Shown here in pieces: positions 11,748 to 23,300 of a DNA stretch of 64,000 nt. Position 1 is the stretch's first letter. The number at the start of each line of letters is the position of its first letter. The notes beneath the pieces are model-generated. The model saw nothing but the letters and a program-made list of their open reading frames with translations, was not told the origin of the DNA and made no database searches. This DNA is from Strigamia acuminata (lineage: Eukaryota; Arthropoda; Chilopoda; Geophilomorpha; Linotaeniidae). Both the position numbers and the translations under genes were made by a program. Location: contig OX442319.1 in NCBI GenBank assembly GCA_949358305.1, forward strand, positions 4,650,001 through 4,714,000, in the 5' to 3' direction.

Positions 11748-14700
11748 TCAGCTCCCGCAAACGTTCGACATGACCGAATCGGCCAGCAAAAACACCGAAC
11801 AAACCAGCAGCGACAGAAACATAACAATCACAGGTAAAAGTCCCGCCCCGATGCGAATCCCATAACAAGTGGTTTGCTCCGCACCGGACTCGTCGCTCGT
11901 CGACCGGTCGGCGAAAACCTCCAGCACGAACGCGCTCTGCACGCGGTGAACGTCGACGCACGTGTCGCAGTAGAAAACACCGCGCTCCGGCGCACACTGG
12001 TGGCTGCACCGGCTGCACTTGAGTTTGTTTCGCGCGATTAAATTCGGCAACGTCTGCGTCCCGGTGGCGAGGGACGTTGTGTGCGGAGACTGAAGTTGAT
12101 ATGGTTTGCGCGGCGGGGGTAGTTTGAGTTTGTTTCGGCGTTTGATCGTGTCGGAGGGTCGGTTGTCGTCCGGTGGCGGTTTGATGGCCGGGTGGGTCGG
12201 TGTTGGTTCGCTGGCTCTGAGCTGGGCGATGCGGGTTGCTTTGGGACTGCCGTTGGTCGGAATTATTTGCTGGCTGGCGGGATGATGACGTGATGGTGGG
12301 TTGGGTTTTGGACGGAAAGGAGTTGATGGTCGTTTTGGGCTGTTGTTGTTGTGTATGTCGGATAGACTGACGTCAAAGTCTGGAAAGTAAATCGAGAGTG
12401 AGTGAAAGTATTTGAAAAATGAGGAAAAATGAGGAAAAAAGGAGGAAAAATGGGAAAAAGTGGGAAAAATTGAAGAAAAAATGAGAAAAAATGAAGAAAA
12501 AATGAGGAAACATAGGAAAAAATGAGGAAAAAATGGGAAAAAAGGAGGAAAAAAAGAGGAAAATGAAGAATAAGGGGAAAAAAATGGGAAAAAGTGGGAA
12601 AAATTGAGAAAAAATGTGAAAAATGGAGAAAATGGGAAAAAAAATGGGGGAAAAAGAGAGAAACTGAAGGAAAAATGGGAAAAAATGAAGAAAAAATGAG
12701 AAAAAGTGAGTGAAACTGGGATAAAGTAAAGAAACAATGTGAAAAAGGAGGAAAAAATGGAAAAATTGGGAAAAATTGGAAAAAATTGGAGAAAAAATGA
12801 GAAAAAATGAAGAAAAAATGAGAAAAAATGAAGAAAAAATGAGGAAAAATGGGAAAAAATGAGGATAAAATGGGAAAATGAAGAATAATAGGAAAAAAAT
12901 GGGAAAAAGTTGGAAAAATTGAGAAAAAATGTGAAAAATGGAGAAAATGGGAAAAAAAATGGGGGAAAAAGAGAGAAACTGAAGGAAAAATGGGAAAAAA
13001 TGAAGAAAAAATGAGAAAAAGTGAGTGAAACTGGGATAAAGTAAAGAAACAATGTGAAAAAGGAGGAAAAAATGGAAAAATTGGGAAAAAGTGGAAAAAA
13101 TTGAAGAAAAAATGAGAAAAAATGTAGAAAAAATGAGGAAACAATGTGAAAAAGGAGGAAAAAATGGAAAAATTGGGAAAAAGTGGAAAAAATTGAAGAA
13201 AAAATGAGAAAAAATGTAGAAAAAATGAGGAATAAATGAGAAAAAATGGGAAAAAATGAGGATGAAATGGGAAAAAATGGAAAAAAATGAGAAAAAATGG
13301 GAAAAAATGAGAAAAAAATGGAAAAAATGGAAAAAAATGAGGAAAAAATGGGAAAAAATGTGAAAACATGAAGGAAAAATGAGAAAATGTGAGTGAAAAT
13401 GGGATAAAGTGAAGAAACAATGTGAAAAAAAGAGAGATATGGGGGTAAAATGAGGTAAAAATAAGGATAAGTGGAGAAGAAATGGAAAAAATGTGAAACC
13501 TCTAGTTATTGGTGTGAGTACAACTGGTCTATCACATTTTCTTACACGCCCAGGAGAATCAAATTTGCATTTTGTGGTTTCGCCTATTGGATAAACTTGA
13601 AATAAAAATTAAATGAAAATAAAAATAAAGATAGTTTTGACAGATGTTGAGAATGCTAACTACCCAGATTGGGTGGAATACTGCTGGTCGATGACTCGGA
13701 CAAAAGCGAGATGATGTCTTCAATGTTGTCAGTCTCGCCTTCGGATAAATCCAAATCTATACTTCCATCTGGATTGATATTGATGGAAGCCCACGAGTTG
13801 TCTGAAAAATTTACATGAAAATAAAACACAAAATAGTCACAGTGATGGAAATGCAAACACCAGGGTGCAAAAAGGTATAAAATTGTATAATCGATGAACA
13901 AAATGTATTATTTTTACATTTTAAATGTGTACAAATGTGTAAAAGAAGGGATAAAATGTGTACAAATGTGTAAAAAAAGTGATAAGAGGTGATAAAATGT
14001 ATAAAAGAGGTAATGAAATGTGTAACAGGGGTGATAAAATGTGTAAAAGAGGGGATAAAATAAGTAAAAGAGGAGATAAAATGTGTAAAAGAGGAGATAA
14101 AATGTGTAAAAGAGGAGATATAATCTGTAAAAGAGGGGATATAATATGTAAAAGAGGTGATAAAATGTCTAAAAATGTGTAACAGCGATGGTAATACGTG
14201 CAAAAGTAGCAAAATAAGTGCAAAAAAGGTAACAAAATATGCAAAAATGTATAAAAATGTATAAAAACAGTGCTAAAATGTATAAAAATGTATAAAAAAA
14301 CACTGCTAAAATGTATAAAAATGTATAAAAACACTGCTAAAATGTATAAAAATGTATAAAAACACTGCTAAAATGTATAAAAATGTATAAAAACACTGCT
14401 AAAATGTATAAAAATGTATAAAAACACTGCTAAAATGTATAAAAATGTATAAAAATGTATAAAAACACTGCTAAAATGTATAAAAACACTGCTAAAATGT
14501 ATAAAAACACTGCTAAAATGTATAAAAACACTGCTAAAATGTATAAAAATGTATAAAAAAAAGTGCTAAAATGTATAAAAATGTATAAAAACACTACTAA
14601 AATGTATAAAAATGTATAAAAACAGTGCTAAAATGTATAAAAATGTATAAAAACTGCTAAAATGTATTAAAAAATATGTAAAAGAGATTCTAAAATGAAT

Positions 14701-15318
14701 AAAAACGTGCAAAAATGAAAATATGGATAACGAAGGAAGATGTGACAGTGAAAAAAATATAAAAAATATATACACATACATAAAAATAACGTCGAAAAAA
14801 TTATGCTAATTACGTAAATTGACAGAAAAGCATGTATTCCAGCGTATAAAAAATTTTAATACACATAATTGCATAAAACATTATAAAACATTGAGCAACC
14901 ACCACTCTACTCTCGAATACATGTGCTTTTAAACACAAAAACCATAAATGCACACGTTTCATTTACCAGGCGAATCGTCCAACAGACTATCATCTGTAGT
15001 CGTCGGAGTAATATCGTCCTCTTCTTCGTCCGACATCACCAATTCCCCAATTAACATCTCCGGAAAATCCTTCACCTCCTCTGCAACAAGCAAAAACAAA
15101 TAACGATGCCATTAATTCGTGCGAAAATTGATCGGCAGATGGCGAACAAAACCTTGAATCGGTGTCTCCAAGTCCGGCGTTTGCAACTGCATTTGTTTTT
15201 CCCTCCATCCTGTCAAATCCTTCAACTCGATCATACCATCCTCTTGAAAAACCTCGACGTTCGCTGCCCCCCTTGCGCTTGCATTTGCCTTCACGATCGC
15301 TGAGTCGCCCGAGTGCAT
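11748..15318 (-). CDS. Unknown tail-anchored protein with cysteine cluster, 5 exons
   Basis: Exons on the minus strand: 15318-15153, 15080-14967, 13801-13664, 13595-13500, 12379-11748. Every donor is GT and every acceptor AG, all four introns are phase 1, and the join gives 381 codons. The product starts MHSGDSAIVKANAS. It has an acidic, Ser/Thr/Asp-rich N-terminal half (LVMSDEEEDDITPTTTDD; DLSEGETDNIEDIISLL), then a basic, proline-rich region, a cluster C-x2-C-x3-C (293-300) followed by C-x2-C (309-312), and one hydrophobic span near residues 350-371 with a short tail. This implies a membrane protein anchored at its C-terminus, with most of the chain on the cytosolic or nuclear side. I do not recognise the family. 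Two introns are filled with minisatellites. It is divergent from the CCSER gene. Confidence 0.7.
12400..13480. repeat. A/G-rich intronic minisatellite with higher-order duplication
   Basis: Roughly 10-bp units such as GGAAAAAATGA fill most of intron 4 of the minus-strand gene. A composite block of about 250 bp (around 12560-12780) recurs at about 12885-13100 and partly again later, so the array has higher-order structure. It lacks stops in the reverse direction, which creates long Phe/Ser/His-rich spurious frames. Confidence 0.85.
13920..14720. repeat. TATAAAAATG-type intronic minisatellite
   Basis: The left part repeats GATAAAATGTGTAAAAGAGG and the right part repeats AAAATGTATAAAAACACTGCT-like units. 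It fills intron 2 of the minus-strand gene (13802-14966). Confidence 0.88.
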
Positions 15319-17325
15319 TTCCTGCGGTCTCTTCTCAGCATTCCGTCATCGCGTGTCGCGTGGACCAGCCAAATGGATCGCGGCCAAACACCATGTTGAC
15401 TGTTTTCACTGCGAGACAAATTCCCCAGTGCGCTGCACTCGCTTCAGCTTCCCTGCATAGCTGACTCCGCCTAAAATCGACCTTCGCGTAGTGTGACGTC
15501 ATTCGTCGAGCGATGGATTGGATCAACTTTGTGGTGACATCTGGTGAGGAGTTTAAATATTTATTTCGGTTGTTTGTTGGATTTGCGATTGATTTACGGG
15601 TGCTTGTTTGATGTTTGATTGGAAATGGGAGCAAGACGGGAGGAAAACAAAAGCAAATATGACAAATTGTGAAATTCTACAAAATATATTTCCGGGTTGT
15701 TTTTTTCCCCCGTTGAATTCAATCGATAATTGTGTAACGATGACGTCATGAGAAGACAGCTATGAGATAAATGCGCAGAGCACGGTGCGTTTTTGGTCAT
15801 TTGTGCGCATGATGGCGGCTGCTTGTTCCGAGCTGTTTTGCAGTGTCACATACCGTAGCTAAATATGATTTAAGAAGGCCGATCGAACGATCTTGCGAAT
15901 TTCTAGTGTTTCCCGATGATTCGGAGTTAGTCGAGGTATGTTTGTGGGGTAAATAAAGCCTCAGTTGGCGGTCACTGCCTCGATCACGTCATCGAGGCTT
16001 TGCGTCAAGCCACTTTGCAGGGGTTGCTCTCTCCTTTTTCTTCATTAAGCTCTTAGCTGACACACATTTGTTTTCTACGTTTTTCTATTTAAAAGTATTC
16101 CCATTCACTTTTATTCACCCAAATCTAATCTTAGCATCAAACTCCTTAAGAAATTCCGTAACTACGCAGTATTATTATGATTTTTTAATTTTTTTTTATA
16201 TTTTTTATATTTTTTTTATTATTATAATGAAGAAAAAATTATATTGATTTGATTTCATTTAGAAGTTGGGATAAAATGTTTGTACATTGAATTTTAAATG
16301 TGTGATGCCACACTTGGGTGATTATTAATAGTGTGAGTCATCTTGGTTTTGGGTTCACGGATTCTCTGGACTTTTTCAAGTGTTTAAGTCTTTTAAGCTG
16401 AGAAGAAGTCAAGTGAATTGAAAATAGAACATGTCAAACAACTCCCACCCTCTTGTTGACACTTGATATTTAGAGCAACACACTTTCACTTATTTTTTTT
16501 TTAAAAAAAAAAAATAAAATAATTATTTGAAGCAAAATATTAATTTTTGTAATTTTATTTTTCAGATTTTGTGTTTGTTTGTCTGTGTAAAGGGCACCTA
16601 GTTTGGACAAGATTCTACTAACCACCTTCATCTTTGCACTATTGTTTGTTCTTCTTCCCACAATTAAATTTTTTTTTTATAAAATCTATATACATAAAAT
16701 TTATATATATATATATAAAATATATATTGACAAAAGTGGTGGTGGTTTGTGTTTGTTACCACCTTCAAAGATGAGGTATTATAAGAAATTTCTTTTTACG
16801 CTTTACGTCGACTACGATTAAAGTTCCCGAAGAGTTGCAAAATTCTAACAGCCGCCAATTAGTAGCAGAAACAGAAAACCATTATAATTTAAATTTAAAT
16901 TAAATGCCGCATTCATAAAGTCATTTAAACTAAAACAGCATTTTAAACGGCTTTTTAAACCGCTCGTCTCGACTAACTTCGACAAAGCCGGCCGTCCGTT
17001 CAATTAAACTTTCTAAAAGTCGCAACTTCTACAAAAGTGGTTCAAGTGTGATCTAGTCTATTTTCAGTCGCAGCGAGCACGTCTAACTGCGATTTTAAAC
17101 GGCCTTTTTGAATGCAGCTTTAAGTTATTTATGCGGGAACTTTAATACTAGTGGATGCGTAGTCCTAAAATACGTTGTAAGCGTTTGGCAGTGCATGATG
17201 TCAAATTCGACTCAAATTAACATTAAAAACTAGTTTTTTCCTTCACCTTTCAATTTATTTCCACACAATTTATTAATTTCGAATTTATTAATTTCCTAGG
17301 AACATCCGTGCCGGCGGACCCACGA
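15319..17325. promoter_or_regulatory. Divergent intergenic region with two CRE palindromes
   Basis: This region separates the start of the minus-strand gene (15318) from the CCSER start (17326). Perfect TGACGTCA sites, the consensus CREB/ATF site, lie at 15494-15501 and 15741-15748. An AG acceptor at 17299-17300 just before the first coding exon of CCSER (CCTAG then GAACATCC) implies an upstream non-coding exon. The stretch 16180-16260 and 16660-16730 is very AT-rich. No coding exon is recognised. Confidence 0.5.
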
Positions 17326-20300
17326 ATGGGCTCGTGTTACTCATGTAAAAGTGGTCAACAACAAGGACACGCTTACAACACGGTAGACATGGCCAACACC
17401 AACTCCGACAACAAGTTTGTGGACCCGGCGAAGAACAGGGCGTCTCCCTACACCCGAGGAAGCACGACGTCGTTCGGATTCAACAAGAAGCGCGTTCCCA
17501 CCACGCTCAAGTCGCTCAGCCAGGACCGCACCAACGAAATGGTCACCAACTACGAGTCGAAAATCGCCAACATGAACGCCAACAACATGACCGAAGCCAG
17601 CCGGACCTCGCCGCGACTCAACAAATATTCGCACATTCCACGCTTCGGCTTCAAGACGACGAGCACCAACAGCCTTTGTAGCAGCGAGGAACTCGATTCG
17701 TCCAATTCGTCGCTCAACAACGCGGAGCCGAACACCAACAACAACATAATCGAGAAATGCGCCACCAAGGCGCCCGTCAACGGCCTCAAGCCCCGGCTGA
17801 CGGAACCCGCGGCCAAAAACAACAAAGCTAAGCGACGGAGCCAGGAATCGAGTCCCGAGACGCGCAGGCCGCACACGGCCAAGGGGCACGCCCAACCGAA
17901 GGAAACGGCCGCGAACAGACCCAAGAGCGGCGGGAGTAGGATCGCCACGTATAACAGCGGGATCAAACAACCGACGAAGGTGACCGCGCAAGTGACCGGA
18001 CTGCCGAAGCTGCAGACGCTGCGAATCGCGAGCAAAGAGCCGGACGACAACAAGAAGAAGGGTAGCAGGGGGGGCAACGTGGAGAAGGCGCCGCTGGCGA
18101 GATTCGACGACGTGGAGGCGATGCACGTCTCTTCGGACACGTTGCCGGAAGAGGAGGTTTTCGACTCGGGGTTGGGGACGAGCGAGAGCGAGAAGAAGGA
18201 AGGCGACAACGAAACGCTGGCCGAAGTGAGCGAGCTGGCGTCCGACGGCGGCTCGACGAGGGCCGTGCGGCCGAGTTCGATCAGGAAAGCGGGCGGGAAG
18301 GGCGAGATGAAGGCGGTGGATTTGATGAAGAAGATCACGTCGCGGTTCAATCAGGAGGATGATTTTGCGGACGTTAAGGAGGAGAAGACGACGACCAATG
18401 AGGAGATGAGAATTGGGGATGGTGAGGGGAGGAGGGGTGGGGGCAACGAAAGGAAGAGGGTTATGATGCAGAGTTCGAGCGATTCGATGGGTTCGCCGGT
18501 CGAAATGGATGCGCTGAGTCCGCCTTCCGAGAGGGATACATTCCTAATCGACGACGAGATTTGCGATCAGCCGCAACTCATTCAATGCCAGTCGCCGGGT
18601 TTGAGTTCGTTTCTGCGTCCGCAAGATATTTTCAGCCGTGATCAGGATACATTTGCCGAGGGCAAGTTGTGGTTTTTGTTCTAATTTTAATGAAATTTGA
18701 TTTTTATTTTAAGTTTTTCCGTCTGTTAATTGGTTTTATCACATTTTGTTAGATTAAAGCTGATAAAATGTAGAGTAATCGGTCCGTTTTGACCTAATTA
18801 GAAGTAAGCTAATTTAAAGTGAAATGTGTGTGTTTTTTAATGATTTTTTGGTTTTTTTAATTGATGAGGGGTGAATAATGGAGTCATTAATTAGTTTGAA
18901 TTAAATTACTTCATTAAATTTTATGAGGAAAAACTAATGTGGTATTTTGAAGAACATGATTGATTAGAACCTCGGGGAGGAGTGAAATAATGTGTTTTTA
19001 AGCGTGGTGTTGGATTTTGAAACAGTAAATCCTCTGGTACAGACTGGAATGTGTTTTTTTGTGTCATCCAAGCTGTTTTTTTTGGGAGTTATTTTGTTTG
19101 TGGCTTTGAAGTGCTAGAAAAGCTTTAAAAATAAATATTTGAAGGCAATGAAATGGATTTATTGCAGAAAAGTATGGGAGCACTTTTTTAAGTAATCGGT
19201 AATCATCTGGAAAAAAATTGTATGTTTTTTTTTATGTCTTAATTTGAAAGATATTTCAGATGTTTGGATTTCTCAATTTAAAAAAGAAATGAAAATTATA
19301 GCGTAGGCGAAATTACAGAGCGGAGTTGTGTTGAGGTCTGTTAGCGGGGAAAACATCTGTTTTATGTTTTCATTTTTTTGTGTTGTTGTGAGAAAGTGCT
19401 TTCGTATATTGGTTGATTTTTATCTTTAATTTTTTTTTTTTTTTAATAAACTTTTAAGTTGTTTTTTTTTTTAATTATTTTTATTTCTTAATTTACAGAT
19501 GGGGGTAAAGAAGGCATGGCCGTGTTCCGAAGTGGATCTTTGGATACCTTATCCTCGTCATCGAGCGTCGGTTCGAACGATCTCATGTTGGATTTTGATC
19601 AAGGCGACGATAACACTCTGGTCGAGAACTTAAGCAGAAGGTAAAGTAAAAATAAAATAAAAATAAATATCAAGTTTATTTTAGTCACCCGTGCCTAAAA
19701 GCGTGTCTAAAATATGAACTTTACTCCTTGAGAGTGAGATTAATAAATAAATAAATAAATAAATAAATAAATATACTGTCACGGTCCAGGATCAGGCTTC
19801 CTGAGATATTTTGTATTGCGGCGTAATTCAAAACGCGTCTATTTACATCATAGAAAACGCGATCCATTACAATACTGTATATGCTCGCGTATAATGCGGA
19901 GTTTTATATGAAAATAAGCCCCGCATACTGTTAATCTGATTTTTGCTTACGCCAAAGTCTAATATTACTCTCTGCTACACCGTATGCTACACCCTGTCAT
20001 TATGTTCTTCTGCAAACTTCATAACACGCAATTTAAATCCGCGAGCATACGTGGTAACTCTGTTTAATTATCGCATTTCTTCGATTCTAAGACGCGTTGT
20101 AGAATCGAAGAAATATTGTATCTAAACTTGGTGCGCGTGTCTGAACCGGCTGCAATTTCTTCCGACGGATCCACTGGATAAAAATATGGCTTTACACGTC
20201 TTTTAATTGCCGAAAAATTAATGTAAATTTGAACTTTTAGCTTTGTAAAGTCCCATTTACCTCGATACTGAAAAATCCCTTTCAGCGTACACAAACGGTA

Positions 20301-23300
20301 AAAATACCTGATTTTTCGAACCGATAACAGGTAATTGCACCGTTCACTTATCTGCAATAAACAATTTTAGACTTGAATTTGGCATCAACGTAAGCAGTTT
20401 GTAGTAAACACATCCCTTAATGTGTACTTTTTTTAAAGTTCTGTGTCAGAGAACTTGCGAGAGATAATTACTTAATGGCGTAGTCAAAGCAGACTTGATT
20501 AATGATGCATGGATGGTAAAATAAAATAAGAATAAAATAAAAACAAAAAAATAAAAAAATAAAAAGAAGAGATTTTTATCCGTAGTTTATCTAAGATAAA
20601 ACAAAATGCGATAAAAAGCAAATCCCTTTGTCTAAACCACTCCAGTGATAATTAGAAAGCACTTGGCTCGCTGCTGCACAATAGAATTTGAATCGATTCT
20701 CTTAACCTACCAACAATAGTAATTATTTCGACCCATTTGCAGGTTAAGTTGTGAGGAATGTGAACAGAACGCATCAGAAAACATGAAACCCAAAGAGCAG
20801 TGCAGACACAGGTCAAAAACTCTGCGATCGCAGCACGACTCGTCGTCGCTACAGTTGATCGACGAATGGAACAACTTAGTCGAGACTCATTCCAAAGATG
20901 GGTATGACATAATGATTTATTCGCAAGGAAATGAAATAACAGTCCGGGCATTATGAAACTTGTTGGAACCAATGAGGTTAATTGGATGTAATAAAAAAAA
21001 GAGAAAATAGTATATTGCTCTCGCTTGCCACTCCTGCTGGCCGCCAAGCGGAACGGAGTGCGAGGTCAAACACACTCGCCTACCTGTTTGGCAACAGCTG
21101 CCGGAAGGTAACCGGCTCCTCCGATTGGCGCACGCATGGAGGAAAAATGTGTGCTCACCTAAAGCAGTTTTGTGTTTTGTTTTTATTTGACGAGGAAGTG
21201 CGCATTCAAGCGCTTGTTGTGGCTGCGGTCGTGGGCCGGGAGATGTTGTACAAGGTTTACGTGCCTACGCCGATCGCGGTGTCGGGTGGCGATAACGATA
21301 GGTTGTGGTTTGGCCTTGTTTTCATATTGATTTGACAGTTTTTTTTATTTTTTATTTTTTTATTTTTTTGTTTTTGTTTTGTATTGATTTTTGTTGTTGT
21401 TTTAGCGCAACGGGGAGATCTCGAACCAGACGCTTGCGATCGGCGACTAGCCCCGACATGCCGACGAGCACGGAGACGCGGGTTCTGCGGCCTCCGCGGC
21501 AGATGAGTGTGGCGGACGCGGAGGACGGGGGAGTGGTTATAGATCCACCGTCTTTTAGGTTATTGTCGCAGGACGTGACTAATGTGAAGACAATGTTGCT
21601 AAAATTGAAGAGAGTATTACAAGAGGTATTTGACCTTGAAGTCACGAATGTTTTTGTCAAATCTAATTATATTGTTTTTTTGTTTCCTTTTATTTTGAAT
21701 TAAGGCTGAAACTTTAAACCCGTTCGATTGTCATTCGATGTACAAGGTAATTAATTAGTTCTAATTGGAACAAGTATAAGAAAAGCATTGAACAAATGAT
21801 TAGTAGGGTATTATCGGTGTTGGCGGGCTTAAGCTAGAGGTTGCGACGTAATTTCGTGTTTAGAGCGAGATAAGCTAAATAGGAGCATTAGCGGTTAGGT
21901 ATTTTATTTGAATTTGTTTTGTCAAGATGACGTCACTGGGTAGAAAGTGATCTGATTGGCTTGTGGTGTTTTCTGAAGCAGAAAAAATAGAAATAGAGTC
22001 TATTTTGTGGGGCGCGTCATCTAGCGCGACACTATCTACCGCGACACGAATAAACCGCGACTTGGGAAACTGCGACTACGTGTTTTTTGGGTTTTTCTTT
22101 TTCTAATTCCTAAGAAGGGCTCACCTAACTTTACTGGTTTTTAGATGCTAAATCATTTTTTGGGACAACCATAATAAAGATATTCAATCCAAACTGTGCG
22201 TTTTCTGTGTTGTACTTAATCGTGAATGTTGTCCAAACGCCCCATGGTACTCCCCTGGCCATGAGGCGACCGACCGCCACTCACAGCGCTAGATGTGCGC
22301 CCCTATTTTGTATACCCAAAACGTGATTTCTAATTGTTTTTTCACAGAACGGATTATTCCACAGTTTAGCGCATTCTGATCCTCCTCATGGTGTAGACAA
22401 CCACGAAGAGATTAGTCAGGAAAACACCGATCTACGTCGGCAGGTTGTTTTCCTCCAAAACCAATTAGACGAAAAAGACCGCACCATTCACTTGCTGCAA
22501 CAGCAGATGGTACCGCACACTATCTTTCAGTTGAGTGTTAGCTAATTGTTTTTCCAACTTCCTTCAGACAAAATACACCACACTAAAACCGGAAGAGACC
22601 CCGCAGAACGACGTAGCGAACGCGGCAACACAAACAGACAAAGTGAGTCCGTAGTCGTGTGTGTTAAAATTGTTTTTATCCTTTCTGCACTTTGCATTGA
22701 TAATTTCTTCTTGAATGCAAGCAGAAATATGAGCACAAGTAGGGTTCTTATTTTCCCGCCTTTTAAAAATTCACGTTTCCTGGTACCAAAATAGCCGGTA
22801 CTCCCGAGACTAAAAAAGGTCAGACGAGAGGCGACGAAAAATGACAAAAATGGCCGTTTTTTGTTAAAAATGGCCAATTTCAGCCATTTCTAGCCATTTT
22901 TCATGGTAAAAATGGCCATTTTTCATCAAAAGTGGCCGTTTTTCGTCAAGAATGGCCGTTTTCCGTCAAGAATGGCCGTTTTCCGTCAAAAATGGCCGAT
23001 TCTGATCAAGAATGGCCGTTTTTCGTAAAAAATAGCCGTTTTTGATCAAAAATGGCCATTTTAAACCATTTTTCGTTAACAATGGCCATTTGTAGACATT
23101 TTCGTTAAAAATGGCTATTTTCATCATTGAAACGTTACAAAATGTAAAGTTTCAATGACGAAAATGACGCTTTAGCAACGAATTTTTGACGGAACCGGTT
23201 TTTCTCCAATTTTCCAGTTCCCAGTATCGTGATTTCTCAACGGGATTCCCGGGAAATCGGTAACCCGGTTTCCCGGTACCGAAACCCTAAGAACAAGGTG

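Noticed and set aside
11748-13420. Long minus-strand frames (434 and 385 codons) rich in Phe, Ser, His and Pro
   Set aside because: They are stop-free readings of the A/G-rich intronic minisatellite. Only the part after the acceptor at 12380 is a credible exon.
15335-15634. A 99-codon minus-strand frame upstream of the unknown membrane-protein gene
   Set aside because: It ends in a stop just before the credible start at 15318, overlaps the probable 5' leader, and shows no family features. At most it is an upstream ORF.
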